64,000 nt of DNA from positions 52,953 through 116,952 of the forward strand of contig CACRSC010000026.1 in the NCBI GenBank assembly GCA_902651635.1, given 5' to 3'. Shown piece after piece: positions 20,451 through 32,299 of the stretch. A model generated the notes under the pieces. The model had not been told where the DNA came from and ran no database searches. It saw only the letters and a list, made by a program, of their open reading frames with translations. Positions within the stretch are counted from its first letter, which is position 1, and each line of letters starts with the position of its first letter. Position numbers and translations under genes: made by a program. This DNA is from Mastigamoeba balamuthi (lineage: Eukaryota > Evosea > Mastigamoebida > Mastigamoebidae).

Positions 20451-23400
20451 TCAGCTGCGGCTGCTGCTTGACCTCTGGCGGTACGCCTGGATGTCGCTGC
20501 GCAGCGTCGTGCACCGCACAAGGGGCTCCCTGGCCATGGGAGCGCCTGTCATGGGCGACGTGTTGTGGCCCTCGAGCCACCTGCGGATGGCAGCAGCCTC
20601 GTACACACACCCGTCTGGCGCCACCACAGGGTCCTCCATCAGCTGCAACGTGATCGGGCACTGGAACGACGCAGGCACAGTCTCGCCTGCCTCGCTCCTG
20701 TTGGGCTGTGTCGGCGATGCAGGACAGCGCCCTGCTACGCCTGCAGCTCCGTCGCCCGCCACAGATAATCTCGGCAGGGCAGAGGGCAGAGCCACGTGGT
20801 CACCAAAGTACTTGCTCAGTGCCGCGAAGTGGTCGTCGCGCAGCTTCTCCGCCAGCTCCACCAGCTCGTCCCTTGGTCCCATTGCACTGATGCCCAGCTC
20901 CTCGAGGTCCTCGTCGCTCAGGTGCATCAGCTGGCTGCCCGTCACCCCCGCACGCTGAAGCACATCGCGCACCTCTGCTGGCACCCCTCCCCGCTCCAGC
21001 CACACACTCACATCCTCGGGTGACCACGACGGTGCCACCACTGCATCAGCGCCGGCACTGTCGTTGCTTGCCCGAAGGGCAGTGGCGATGGTGTCGAGCG
21101 CTGGACGAGACAGGCGCAGCTGCCCGCATGCCTCCACTGTCATCAAGGCGTGGCGCAGGCGCTGGCAGTCGGCCAGCGAGGCAATGCCCAGCTTGCACAG
21201 ACGGGCCCTGTCCTTGCTGATCTTCGTGAGCGACCGCCCCTTGATCTCATTTTTCTGGAATTCCGATGCGTGTGTTCCTAGGCCCACCTCGCGCAGCACG
21301 TCCACCACGTCGCCCACGTCCAGCGCTGCAACGCGCCGCTCCTCCAGCAGCGCACGCAGCCGCCCCGCCTGCTGACCCGAAGTGTCCAGGGCCTCCCTTG
21401 CGCGCCGCTCCTCCTCCTGCAGCTGCTGTGCAGTGCGGCACGCCTCGCGCTCTGCCGTGTCTGCTGCTACTGCAGACGCCGCTGCTTCACGTTCTCTGCG
21501 CTCTGCCGCAGACAGCGCCTCCCGCTGTTCTGCCAGCTCTGCCTCGAGCTGTGCCACACGCCTGCGTAGGACCTCTGCTGCTTCGCGCATGCGCGCGTGC
21601 TGTTCTGCTGCTGCCTGGCGCTCAGCTATGCGCTGCGCTGCACGCTTGGCTGCCTGCTCGCTGGCCTCTGTTGCTCGCTCAAACGCTTCCAGGCACGCTG
21701 CTGCTGCTGTCAACGGGCCCCTGATGCTGCCTTCCCTTGTCTCTGGAGACAGCACAGCCACCTGTTCCCTCTTGTCATGCCAACAGCATCAGGGGCCCCG
21801 TGCAGTGGTCAGCGCATAGATTGTCGCAAGGGGGCAAAGTGGGGGCAGGGCAGGTGCGAACAAGCAGTGCCAGAAGGCCGGCTACATCGTGCACTGGCTC
21901 GTTTAGGCCCGCTCCCAACAAATGCTGCTGCTGCACATCCGCAATGGGGTTGCCAGATGCTGTACATGCATTAGGAGGAGAAGGTGAGAGTCAGGTGCTT
22001 GTGTGTGTGCTGTGTTGTTCGCACCGTAGAGCTGAGTGAGGTTTGTGAGTGTGCCGATCTCTAGGGGCAGCGCCCTCAGCTGGTTGTAGTGGACTGAGGG
22101 GCACAGGGGTCAGAAGGCCAGTGGCACATGGGTGATGAGAGTGAGGCGCTGGTGTGTGTGCTGTGCGTTGTTTGTTGTTCGTACCACTGAGCTGAGTGAG
22201 ATTTGTGAGTCTGCCGATCTCTGGGGGCAGCGCCCTCAGCTGGTTGTAGTGGACTGAGGGGCACAGGGGTCGAGAGGGCCAGTGGCACATTGGGNNNNNN
22301 NNNNNNNNNNNNNNNNNNNNNNNNNNNNNNNNNNNNNNNNNNNNNNNNNNNNNNNNNNNNNNNNNNNNNNNNNNNNNNNNNNNNNNNNNNNNNNNNNNNN
22401 NNNNNNNNNNNNNNNNNNNNNNNNNNNNNNNNNNNNNNNNNNNNNNNNNNNNNNNNNNNNNNNNNNNNNNNNNNNNNNNNNNNNNNNNNNNNNNNNNNNN
22501 NNNNNNNNNNNNNNNNNNNNNNNNNNNNNNNNNNNNNNNNNNNNNNNNNNNNNNNNNNNNNNNNNNNNNNNNNNNNNNNNNNNNNNNNNNNNNNNNNNNN
22601 NNNNNNNNNNNNNNNNNNNNNNNNNNNNNNNNNNNNNNNNNNNNNNNNNNNNNNNNNNNNNNNNNNNNNNNNNNNNNNNNNNNNNNNNNNNNNNNNNNNN
22701 NNNNNNNNNNNNNNNNNNNNNNNNAGACTGAGGGGCACAGGGGTCAGAGGGCCAGTGGCACAGTGTGAGGCGCTGGTGGGTATACTGTGCGTTGTTTGTT
22801 GTTCGCACCGTAGAGCTGAGTGAGGTTTGTGAGTGTGCCGATCTCTGGGGGCAGCGCCGTCAGCTGGTTCAAGTGGACTGGGGGGCACAGGGGTAAGAGG
22901 GCCAGTGGCATGTGGGTGCTGTGTTGTTTGTTGTTCGTACCACTGAGTTGAGTGAGGTTTGTGAGAGTGCCGATCTCTGGGGGCAGTGCCCTCAGCTGGT
23001 TGCCGTAGACTGAGGGGCATAGGGGTCAGATGGCCAGTGGCGGCACAGGGTGGTGTGTGTGCTGTGCGTTGTTTGTTGTTCGCACCACTGAGCTGAGTGA
23101 GGTTTGTGAGTCTGCTGATCTCTGGGGGCAGCGCCCTCAGCTGGTTTCGACTGACTGAGGGGCACAGGGGTGGTGAGTGTGAGGCGCTGGTGTGTGCTGT
23201 GTTGTTCGCACCGTAGAGCTGAGTGAGGTTTGTGAGTGTGCCGATCTCTGGGGGCAGCGCCATCAGCTGGTTGCCGTATACTGAGGGGCACAGGGGTCAG
23301 AGGGCCAGTGGCACAGAGGTGGTGAGTGTGAGGCGCTGGTGTGTGCTGTGCGTTGTTTGTTGTTCGTACCACTGAGCTGAGTGAGGTTTGCGAGTCTGCC

Positions 23401-23576
23401 GATCTCTGGGGGCAGCGCCATCAGCTGGTTGCGACCGACTGAGGGGCACAGGGGTCAGCGGCACAGGGGCTGCGCAGTTGTGCTCACGGTCGAGAGAATT
23501 GCTGTTGAGAGGCACGTCGATGGTGAGGGGGGTGCCAGTGGCACGGGGGCACACGAGGTGCACAGTCTGCGCCATC
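20451..23576 (-). CDS. LRR - coiled coil - SAM - SAM - U-box protein (probable E3 ubiquitin ligase)
   Basis: Exon 1 starts at 23,576 (MAQTVHLVCPRATGTPLT) and ends in a GTGAGC donor. It is followed by at least seven 69-nt exons, each exactly one 23-residue LRR of the type NQLRALPPEIGRLTNLTQL, all in phase 1. An exon near 21,960-21,880 (SGNPIADVQQQHLLGAGL) precedes a large last exon (21,761-20,451). That exon has about 140 residues of Ala/Glu/Arg-rich coiled coil, then a SAM-like domain (VVDVLREVGLGTHASEF), a second SAM (WSPEDVSVWLERGGV) and a U-box (FQCPITLQLMEDPVVAPDG to NTSPMTGAPM). The U-box would recruit an E2 and the LRRs would choose the target. The order matches animal LRSAM1 except that a U-box replaces the RING. 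The splice from the small exon to the last exon needs a GTTCGC donor and is the weakest joint. Confidence 0.8.
21990..23450 (-). repeat. tandem array of LRR exon-intron units
   Basis: Seven visible units, with exons near 22,022-22,090, 22,191-22,259, 22,806-22,874, 22,940-23,008, 23,083-23,151, 23,212-23,280 and 23,370-23,438. Each has a 69-nt LRR exon plus an intron of about 60-110 nt. The introns are as similar to each other as the exons, so whole exon-intron units were duplicated recently. The array runs into the sequence gap, so the real number of LRRs is unknown. Confidence 0.9.
22295..22724. other. assembly gap (430 N)
   Basis: A run of N inside the LRR array, where near-identical units would be hard to assemble. 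At the local unit spacing it would hold two to three more LRR exons if the gap size is real. Confidence 0.95.
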
Positions 23577-23599
23577 ACAACAACACACAATTTCTACTC

Positions 23600-24100
23600 C
23601 TCCTTTGCCGGTTGGATTTCTTAAACGGCGATTCTATGGATACCAAGAACTGCGTACTGAAAAGGCAGGTTCATCCCACCAACCACAGATGCTGTGGCGT
23701 TGCTGTGTGGCCATTCCGCGGGCAGCGTGGCGTCGATGACACTGCGTCACAAACCGCCAAAGGATGTCTATAAAACTGTAGATTTCAAGTTATTTGACCG
23801 CCGGCAGAGCAAAGGTAAAAGCCAAAAGAGAATTGTGGCGCAAGATGCTGACGGAGGAAGACAGGAGTTGTGGCACACAGTTTGCAAATGAGGAGTGAAG
23901 TGAACGTGGTGTTCCGCCTTGCATAACATCGAGGTGGTTTGCGTGCCACAAAAATGATGGCGCCGTGGCGACCACAACTTTGTAACCTAGATGGACGGGT
24001 GATGTCCGACCACATTTATATTGTGAGTGTGAGGGGGGTGGTGGTGATAGCGTTTCGTTCAACTGTAACGCCCTGGAGATACATGAAGATACTGCCACTT
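23600..24100. other. upstream region of the LRR/U-box gene, no gene seen
   Basis: No protein-like frame on either strand. It should contain the promoter of the minus-strand gene starting at 23,576. Confidence 0.4.
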
Positions 24101-24119
24101 CAACAAGTCCAGGCGACCC

Positions 24120-24900
24120 TCTACATCCTCGTCCTCAGTGCGCTGCTCCGAGTGCGCCTCCCTCCCCTGCCATCGCTCGCTGCCCTCAGTATCTGACTCC
24201 CCCAATACTGAATGTAGGCGACCTTCGCGTGTCGGACGAGGACGGCGCGTCGCTCGGGGGCGACGTAAAGTACACTCTGGTCCTGCTGGGCCCTCCGCGC
24301 GAGCATGCGCTCAGGCTGTGCTCGTTGAGCTCCTGGCCGCCGCTTGCCAGCGCCCAGTCGATGCCGTCAACCGCCAGCCCTGCGACTTCTTCAACTACTG
24401 AGGCAGCAGGCCCAGTGTGAGCGCGACCCCAGCCTTGGTGCCGACGACCTCGCGTGGCTTCATGTGGCCTCCACTGGCAGCGCCCGCTTCCAGCTGCCCC
24501 ATTGACGTCAAGGAGGCCCATGCGATGGCCGGCGCCGCCATGTCCAGTATGGCCCCCGCGTCCTCCGAGCCACAAGTCAGTCTGCACGTGTCGCGGGCCG
24601 CTGTGTTGCTCTCGGGCTCGGACCTGTTCGCATCGCTGAGTGCCGAGTCATGGCTCGACGGTGTTGTGCGGAGAGCTGGCTGTGTGCTCAACTACGTGCT
24701 GGCCATTAACGAGACCGCCGCAGCACTGCAGGGCCAGCAGCGTGCAACTGTACGTCTAAGACGCGCTCAAGTGCTCAGTTTTGTGCGGCCTCATGTGGGG
24801 CTTCCCACACTCTGGGATGCCGGCACATGGGCAGGGCCACCACAACGCCATGCAGGCCGCGCAGGTGGTGCGCAGGATGCCGCGGACGCATGTAATAAAC
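24120..24900. other. possible coding region, strand undecided
   Basis: Both strands keep long frames in this GC-rich stretch. Plus-strand frames include GGDVKYTLVLLGPP and, in another frame, FMWPPLAAPASSCPIDV and LSAESWLDGVVRRAGCVLNY, with an AATAAA at 24,895-24,900. Minus-strand frames include REVVGTKAGVALTLGLL and VVEEVAGLAVDGIDWAL, which could instead be 3' exons of the secreted gene starting at 25,740. I cannot choose between them. Confidence 0.3.
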
Positions 24901-24974
24901 AGAAAGAGTTGGTTGCACATCAAACAGAATCTCCTGAACGTATTAACCAGCAGGGTGATGGCGCAGGGTGTGCA

Positions 24975-25740
24975 TCACCACTCAACCCACTTCTTGGCCT
25001 TCCACTCATGCACGAGGGCTAACCGTTCGTTTTCCTTTGTTGCTACTGTAGCAGTACTCCCGGTCGGTTGCGTTCTGGTGCCTAAGTTCAATTTCCCCAG
25101 AGCGCCAGCGACTTGTGTGCAGAGGCCTGCCGTGGTGCGGTTGGAGGCATCGAGCCAGTCGAAGAAGTTGGTGCAGATGCCCGTCACCGCGTTCACCGCC
25201 ATGTGATATTTGCTATCGCCACTGAGCATGTGGCCACCCGGGAGTTTGGCATCACTTTCCCCCTGACAATGCAACCTCCGTGTACATTTCTGATTGTTGG
25301 GCTTCGGCAAGCACACGTGTCTGTGCAATACTCACCTCCAGCAGCATGCGCCTCCGCAACGTTATTGGCTGCCTCACTGACAGGTCAGGCAGGGGCACTT
25401 CGGTCACTGCGTCCTGGCTGGCCGATTAGCTCTTGTCGACCGCTTCTGCATGCTCGGAGCTCGGTGTGCTCTGCAGTGCTACGACTGTAAAAATGTCTCA
25501 GAGGCCATCGCCAACTCGTTTATGTGTATCTCCATCTCTCAAAGTTCTCACAACGAGCTTCTTCTTTGCCTGTGGTTTGTCTGACAGAGCGTCCAGGTCC
25601 ATCACAGACTGTGGTAATGCACGTGCGTGCCCGTTGATGGCGATCTCTGAGTTCTCATGCTGGTGGTAAATCGCCAGTAGTGCCAGTGGTAGATTTCCTG
25701 ATAGCCAAACGAGGAATACTGTGCTGAGACGCACTGTCAT
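24975..25740 (-). CDS. secreted protein of unknown function, multi-exon
   Basis: The start at 25,740 gives MTVRLSTVFLVWLSG and LPLALLAIY, a signal peptide. A later exon (about 25,418-25,336) reads DAVTEVPLPDLSVRQPITL and ends in a GTGAGT donor. The next begins after an acceptor near 25,226 and reads GDSKYHMAVNAVTGICTNF, then FDWLDASNRTTAGLC. Two Cys and an N-glycosylation sequon fit an extracellular protein. The 3' end is not defined and may run on to 24,200. No family recognised. Confidence 0.45.
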
Positions 25741-25759
25741 CGCGTCCAATGGTGGGCTT

Positions 25760-26150
25760 GCCAGTAACCTTGCTGGACGGCTGCCGACATCACTGACTTG
25801 GCACTCTTGTGCAACTCACTCTTCCCATATGTGTTGTGGCTCGATGGGATACTCAGCTGGTCTGCATCTTATGGGCGCATACCTGTGACAAATATCTCTG
25901 TATCACTTGACCAAAGGCCGTTCTGTGATGCGGCCATGGCTGGACGGATTGTGCCATCCACAGAATGTGTGATTTCGAAAGCAAAAAACAGGAACTACAT
26001 GCAGACTCTTCAACTGTGTTCTCAATGACTTTTTTCATTCCTCTGCTTCTGTAGTGCTGGCTGGCCTCAGAACGGCCAAACAGTACTATGCTAAACCAAA
26101 GTCAGTTACATGCGAGGTGAGTGATTTGAGTGTTTGGTATTAAAGAAAGG
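25760..26150. other. no supported gene
   Basis: Short frames only. The minus strand near 25,740-25,850 should be the promoter side of the secreted gene. Confidence 0.4.
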
Positions 26151-26199
26151 ACGAATAAATAGTCAGTCCCTTTTTCCGCCCATAGTGAGACGAGAGCTC

Positions 26200-29100
26200 C
26201 AAGGCCTTGCTGGAGTCTCTGCAGTCTCTTAGGGCAGGGAGGTCAAATACGCCACAGCGGATCCACTGGGCCAACATTGTTTTGTCCAGTCTAGCCAAGT
26301 CGACCAAGGAGCACGAAAAAATGAGGAGGAGGGTGTCAAGGACGTCGGACGATGAGGACGAGTACCAGGGGGTCGAGGAGGTCGCAGCAGGGCCAAGAAG
26401 CAACGGAGAACGAGTCTCTGGGGCTGAGGAGAGGTCTGCAGGCGAGGACCACGACAGGTGCGGGACTGAGTCGTCGGACAGCGAGCCACCAAGGAGGGAC
26501 GTGGAGGTCGAGGTGCTGGGGTCGAGGGGACATCACGTACAGGTACCGAGGGACGCAGCAGGGATGGACACGACGCTACAGCTCAACGTCGCACAGCTGA
26601 GCAGCCTTCTCGCAGAGGTCGTAAATCCGGTCGAGAAAATACTCCCGAGACTGGAATCGACAGAAATCGAGAGGATCATTGAGTGGAAGCAGAGCTGCGA
26701 GGACACGATGCGTGCCTATGGGAGGAGGGATTTTGGAGATGTCGGACGGGTCGTATCACATTCGATTTCGAGGCTGGCAGAGGCCATCATCAGCAATGAT
26801 CAGGGCAAGCTGGCCCAGCTCGGAATCAATTAGGGAGACGACACAGGGTTTCCTAGGCTGTTTGGGGACGTGTGCAGGTATTTGTTTCTCAGCATTTCAG
26901 CCAGAAACTGGGCACGGGAGGGACGAGATTATCAGGAAACTGTGGTGGGTCGAGCCAACCAGTGGACTGTTAGCACCTTCCATCACGGAGTTCAACATCA
27001 AGTTCGAGCAGTACGCGGAGGCACTTGATCTGAACGACAAGCACAGCCTGCAGGCTGTACTACAAGGCTATTCGGACGACGTGGTTTCGAGAGGCTCTCG
27101 AGGATGAGCAGAGTGATACACCGATGTCATTGCACGGGCTGTGTGTTCTGACCATTCGAGTAGCAAGGAGGCAGGACCAGGCTATTCGCAGGAGCTCAGT
27201 GCCACTGACACCAATGAAGCCAGCGGTCGTAACAGTCGTCAGCGAACCTTCAACGACGGAAATCGTGTTTCCAACGATGAAACCGAGAACTGGAACGCAG
27301 GTTATGTCGGAGACATGTCAATCAACGACCAGGGCGTGGACAGCACCGCAGGAGACGGAGGACAAAAGCCACAAGGCGCAGCCAAGGAAGCTTGTGTGCT
27401 TTGGGTGCGGTCAGGAGGGTCACATCCGGCGGGACTGCCCAAGGGAACGGAATCCAACGGCCAACGGCTCCAGGAACGAGCTCAGGGGTTCAGGAAGGAA
27501 GCCTATCATCTGCTATGCGTGCAAGGGGGAGGGCCACAAGTGCAGGGACTGCCCGAAGCTCAAGACAGCGAGTCGGACGTCAGTAGCCAGTGTGCACGAG
27601 GTTTCGTCGACCAGGCCAGAGCCCAACGAGGAGGACAACGACCAGGAGAGCACAGAGGACCAGGAAACACATCGTGGAGCTGTTCACATGGTGAGTGAGC
27701 TGTGTGTTGCGTTAAGGAACGCCGAAAGCACCCCGCAGCGTGAATTTGAGATGGTTGAGAAAATGCTCACGACGACAACGGCAGGCAAGGATCTCATCAC
27801 CAGGATCAACGAAGGAGCAGAGGCTGTACCAGCAGGGCCAGTAGCCAAGCTCGAGGGGACGGTGTTCAAGTTGCCAGCAGAGGTCGAGGTCGAGGCTCAG
27901 CCAAGGGAGCAGACAGACCAGAGAAACGAGTGGCCAAGGGCTGTGGAACCCCAGAGGACGACCACCAACGGGAGACTGAAGCCTTGCATCGAGGTGGAAG
28001 TCGAGGGTGGTTCGGGGAAGCTTGTGTGCATGTTGGATACGCAGGCCGATATCAGCGAGATGAATATGGTCACAGCTCAGCGTCTAGGACTCAGGATCGA
28101 GCAGGGACCCGCAGTTACGTTGCTAGGGCACGATGGATCGTCTAAAACGACAGAGCAGAAGACCCACATGAAGGTGCGGTTCACCAGGGACGCACCAGAA
28201 CGGGAGATCTTCTTGTACGTCGTTGAGGGAGAACCAGAGGGCGACTACGTGATCATCGGGGTCAGGGATCTTCAGGGCTACACGATCACTCTACTAGAGC
28301 CACCCCAGGTGCATTGGCACGGTATCCCAACGGAGGCATCCATCGAGGAGGACTTCGGAGGGAATAACGGGGGAGAGGCTACGGTGTATGCTGTGGGAGT
28401 CCAGTCATACGAGGTCTGTCGCGAGGTGGGATGCCCACCAGCGTTGCTACGTATGGCACTCACGGGGGAGGAGAGGAGGGACTTCATCGAGACAGTGCTG
28501 AAGCCGTATGCATCTGTCTTCGTTTCGGTCGTCAGGAGTAACCTGCGGACTTTGGGGCGGAATTCGATATCGAGCTACTTCTAGGGGCTCACCCAGTGAA
28601 GAGCACACCAAGTATGCTGCCCAAGGAGGACAGGGACTTCGTTCACGCCGAAATCGTGAAGTACCTTGAGAAGCCAATCATCTCTGCAGAGACGGACTCA
28701 GAGTGGGCTTCTAGAGTGACGGTATCACACCGCACGAATGGAGACAAGCATCTGTGCTTCAACTACATCAAGATCAACTACTGGATCAAGAAGCTCGCAT
28801 ACTCAAGCAAGAACATGGAGCTGCTACTGCAGGAATTCGCACAAATAACGTACTATGGAGACGCAGACCTGAAGACAGCTGCAACGAAGAGAGCAGGGGA
28901 TATAATGGCTTTCGTCACCGAGAAGGGTCATTTCGAGGCTCTGAGACTCATGTTCGGTGTGTCAACGGGACCTACATGGTTCCAGAGGACAATCGATAGG
29001 TGGAGTCTACCCGCAAAGCCAATTCAGCTGTTCATCGATCACAATGCGTGCCATGGGGCGCAAACGTATGCAGAGTTCAAGGACGTTTGGGGCAGGTTTC

Positions 29101-29420
29101 TAGGGTTGTGCCAGGAGACCAATGTGGGACTCAGTGCATCCAAGTGTTTCTTCAGGGGAACGTACATGCGTTGTGTTGGTCGGGTTGTGGGACAGGAGGG
29201 ACTTCAGACTGATCCAGAGAGGTTGGAGCCACTGAGGACAATGCAGGCACCACGAGACAGAATGACTCTCAGGTCGTTCTTGGGGTTGTGCCAGTGGTTC
29301 TCTGTGTTTGTTCCAGCAATGGCGGATCAGATAACACCCCTGTGGGACCTTACAAAGACCAAGTCGTTTTCCTGGGAGGAGGAGCACGAGAGGGCATTCA
29401 GGAACATCCCAGGGGGCGTT
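26200..29420 (+). mobile_element. LTR retrotransposon fossil, Ty3/gypsy-like gag-protease-RT
   Basis: Parts in order: an acidic gag-like region (26,300-27,100), two CCHC zinc knuckles (CFGCGQEGHIRRDC and CYACKGEGHKCRDC, 27,390-27,570), a retropepsin-like segment (about 28,020-28,300) and reverse transcriptase with the thumb/connection region (28,600-29,400). No RNase H or integrase and no LTRs were recognised, so the element is incomplete at its right. It is broken in a few places and looks of moderate age, since long frames survive. Confidence 0.8.
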
Positions 29421-29762
29421 CTGGGTGCGGCACTACACGTTCAAGGCGTCGCTCAGGGCAGACATGGAGCACGCGGCCCTCATCGTCAGCCACGCCAGCA
29501 CAGGCAGTGTCCTCGAGGCCGCCGACCTCCGCAAGCCTCGTTATCGTCGTCAATGGCGGTGCGTGCGCTGAATAGACATGCATGCAAATATTGCTGCCTC
29601 CACCAGGATTCGATCCACTGTCCCTTGCTTGTTTGTTTCCACCCGCGAAACGCCTGCGTTGACGTTTCGTCATTGTTTCAAAATGTCCTTTTTTGGAAGA
29701 GGATACCAAATCCATATTTTGTGGAGACTGGGAACCCTGACTGAGCTCGCCCTGCACAGCCC
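29420..29762. other. no supported gene
   Basis: Degenerate continuation of the LTR fossil followed by non-coding sequence. Confidence 0.4.
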
Positions 29763-30150
29763 TGATGGACAACTACCAGCTGGAGCTGGCACTGTCACGC
29801 GTGCCGCAGCCACCACCGGCCATTGCGGGGCACAACTTCAGCCTCTTCCTCGATGACTGCATCTGGAAGCTCAGCATCCACAAGGGTGTGCCCATCTCAA
29901 TTGTTATCACCATCATCGATCATCATTGATTTTTCACCTAACTTACCATACTGTTTTTCTCTGTCTCAATTGATATCAACATCATTGATCATCATTGATT
30001 TTCATCTTTCTTTGTTCTTTCTCTCTCTGTCTCTCTCTGTCTCCATGTCTAGGGACTCGGCTGGCATCAGTCAAGATGATGGTGGTGCTGGGGAGCAGGG
30101 GCCACACGATGGAGATGGCACGGTGCGTGGCAGCACTCGACTGCGGCGTC
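29763..30150 (+). CDS. partial gene with an ALG14-like motif
   Basis: An exon reads MDNYQLELALSRVPQPPPAI and then FSLFLDDCIWKLSIHK. It is followed by a GTGTGC donor at about 29,885, a pyrimidine-rich intron with two copies of a TCATTGAT-containing block, and a ctag acceptor near 30,052. The second exon reads SVKMMVVLGSRGHTMEMA and AALDCGVYTRPLVAL. The VLGSxGHTxEM motif is typical of ALG14, the membrane partner of ALG13 that adds the second GlcNAc to dolichol-PP-GlcNAc. The first exon does not look like the usual ALG14 membrane anchor, and coding signal is lost after about 30,150, so this is probably a broken or partial copy. Confidence 0.35.
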
Positions 30151-31338
30151 TACACGCGACCTCTTGTTGCTCTGATTGGCCTTGCGTTGGACTGGCATGC
30201 CTATGCACTCAGTCTGGCAACGTTTCTTACAGTGTCAAACTGGTGTCCACTGAAAAGATGCCAGCCAGCAATTTCACTGGTTAACGTGATGTGCCTCAAA
30301 GTTACTGAGAGACAGAGCAACCAGGAGTTTTGGGCACTTCATCCCTACCCTGGGCTGTGCTTCTCTGAGCACACACTATAGGACTGCACTAAATTCAACT
30401 CATACTTTGCAGGAATCTGGTGTTTCAACCTGTCCAAGGGGACAGTGGTCAAACTTTCATATCCGGGCACTCTTCCCATTCAAGGTTAGCAGTCACAAAT
30501 TCAAGCTCTGGGACGTTTGATCGGATCATACGAGTTCCCGGAATCGCCAAGAGCAAAATTACCAGTGAACAAGAGTTTCAAGCCCTGAATCTTTTGTTCT
30601 CCCACCCATCAAGAAAACCTCCCGGAATTTTGAGATCATCCTTAATTATGGGAATGTACTTTTCAGGGGGTACAATCGTATCCTCCATAGGTGGAAAAGG
30701 AGTGCCATCTGGATGACATCAGTTTGGTCATTCTGTTGTTTTCTTGCAAGCACAAAGCCAGCCTATGGTGTCCTTGCTATAAAATAAATAGCAGTGTATT
30801 CATGTTCTGCCACGGGCCAGTGCTATGTCTGGACCAGGATATTCATGTTATTCAGTTGAGGGCACTGTACTTGCCCTGTTGGCCCTTGTGTTGTGTCAAG
30901 GCCGGACTCAGCAAAGGGTAACGGGTTCCAGGATTTGGATATCAATCCTGTAGCCCTACGGGTTACTGTTCAGTTAACCTCTTACAAAATCAATACTATT
31001 AATCTCCTGACTGCTACACTGTTGTCAGAAGAGGCCTCTGATCTACCTTGGGGTGCCAGAGCATCAGAACACAGGAGCACACACACACCACTGAGATGGG
31101 CATCGGCAGTGGGGCGCATGAGGCCCTTGGCGTGGCCGTTGCACCGGTAGCTGCTCTCCAGCATCCCCATCATTGCGAAAATCCTGCTCAGCACCGCCCC
31201 GCAGTGCTGTCAGGCAGCCCCGCGTGTGTGCCCCTGCGCTGGGTGTCACACCAGCAGGTGCCGCGGCTTTGCTGGTTCTTGGCAGGTGTCCACGCCATCT
31301 TGGGCAGCATGAAGCTCACGGGCAGCAGCCCCTCGGCT
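30150..31338. other. mostly non-coding; one orphan coding-like fragment
   Basis: The minus strand at about 30,720-30,585 reads HPDGTPFPPMEDTIVPPE and IPIIKDDLKIPGGFLDGW, which looks like protein but stops at once and matches nothing I know. The rest has no supported gene. Confidence 0.35.
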
Positions 31339-32064
31339 GTCGAGGCCTCCTGCGCCGTGGCCCTGGAGGAGGCCCTCCTCTTTGGCGTCTTCACGGTCGC
31401 GGCCGGCTCAGGCAACAGCGACCCCGACGGCGTTGGCGTTAGCTCTGATTCCGACGTCTCCTCGACACAGTTTCTCTCTCAAGCCCGCAGACGCAGCACA
31501 CAGCCCGCAGACTCCCTTGTTGTGAACAGAGACTCACACCAGCCGCTCTTGGGCAACCCCAGTGCATTTTCTCTGGACACCAATGGCTGAGGGAACTGGT
31601 AGCTGCCAGAGCCTTGAGGTCTTCTTTTTTTTCCTGCTGGATGGAGGGTCGCCAGCCCAATCGAGGTGGGGGCGGGAGCTCAGGCGTTGACGCAGGACCT
31701 CGCGTCGACGATGCCGTACCCGTTCTGGCGCCACGTGTAGATCGAGTTGAGGCTCCTGCCGACGAGGGCTTCGCCGACGAACTCGATGTCTCTGACGACC
31801 TCGGTGAGCCAGCCGCCCCACACGGTCGAAGAGGCCCCAACGGTGTGCAGGCGGACGTTGACGATGCCGTAGCCGCTCTGGTACGCAAACTGGAGCCCGT
31901 CGAAGTTGCCGCGGACGGTGATCACGTTGCCGTCAAAGTCCGTGGCCATCCAGCCGCCTCCGAGGTTGCCGTGCGAGAAGCTCGTCGCCGGGAGCACGAC
32001 GGAGCCCCCGTAGAACACGCGCATGTTGACGATGCCGTAGCCGTCCTGGTACTTGACCTGGATC
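31339..32064. repeat. segmental duplicate of 14,119-14,826
   Basis: The complete-context copy of the duplicated segment. It covers the 3' two-thirds of the secreted three-repeat gene and about 340 bases downstream of it. Flanks on both sides differ from the copy at 14 kb. Confidence 0.85.
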
Positions 32065-32295
32065 ATGCTGATGGAGCCGCTGGGGAGATCGACGTGGTTG
32101 TCCTGGCCGTCCGGGTGGTCGACGTCGATGCGCCCCGCGTACTGGTCTTGGAACCACGACGTGCACGTCGTGTCCTGTGCAGGAGCCCCCTCCCTTGCGT
32201 TAGCACGCGACACCGCAGTGGCGAGGGTCCCTCACAGCCGTGGCAACGGCGGCGACCACGATGGTCAGGAAGCAGGCCCAGGAGAGGCGAGACAT
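31680..32295 (-). CDS. small secreted protein with three GYGIVN repeats, lectin-like
   Basis: Two exons, 32,295-32,236 and 32,174-31,680, join in frame to 184 residues. The 61-nt intron starts GTGAGG, has a TGCTAAC branch site and ends CAG. Exon 1 is the signal peptide MSRLSWACFLTIVVAAVATA. The mature part has three copies of a (D/S/N)GYGIV(N/D) motif about 45-50 residues apart (DGYGIVNMRVF, SGYGIVNVRLH, NGYGIVDARSC), each after a long hydrophilic strand-like segment. The arrangement suggests a three-fold beta structure such as a small lectin. I do not recognise the family. Two Cys, at the mature start and near the C-terminus, could form a disulfide closing the fold. A second partial copy is at 14,445-14,827. 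Confidence 0.8.
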
Positions 32296-32299
32296 GAGG

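Noticed and set aside
31614-32297. 227-residue plus-strand frame over the secreted three-repeat gene
   Set aside because: Antisense shadow: the minus frame has signal peptide, splice sites and repeats; the plus frame is Asp/Val/Arg-rich nonsense.
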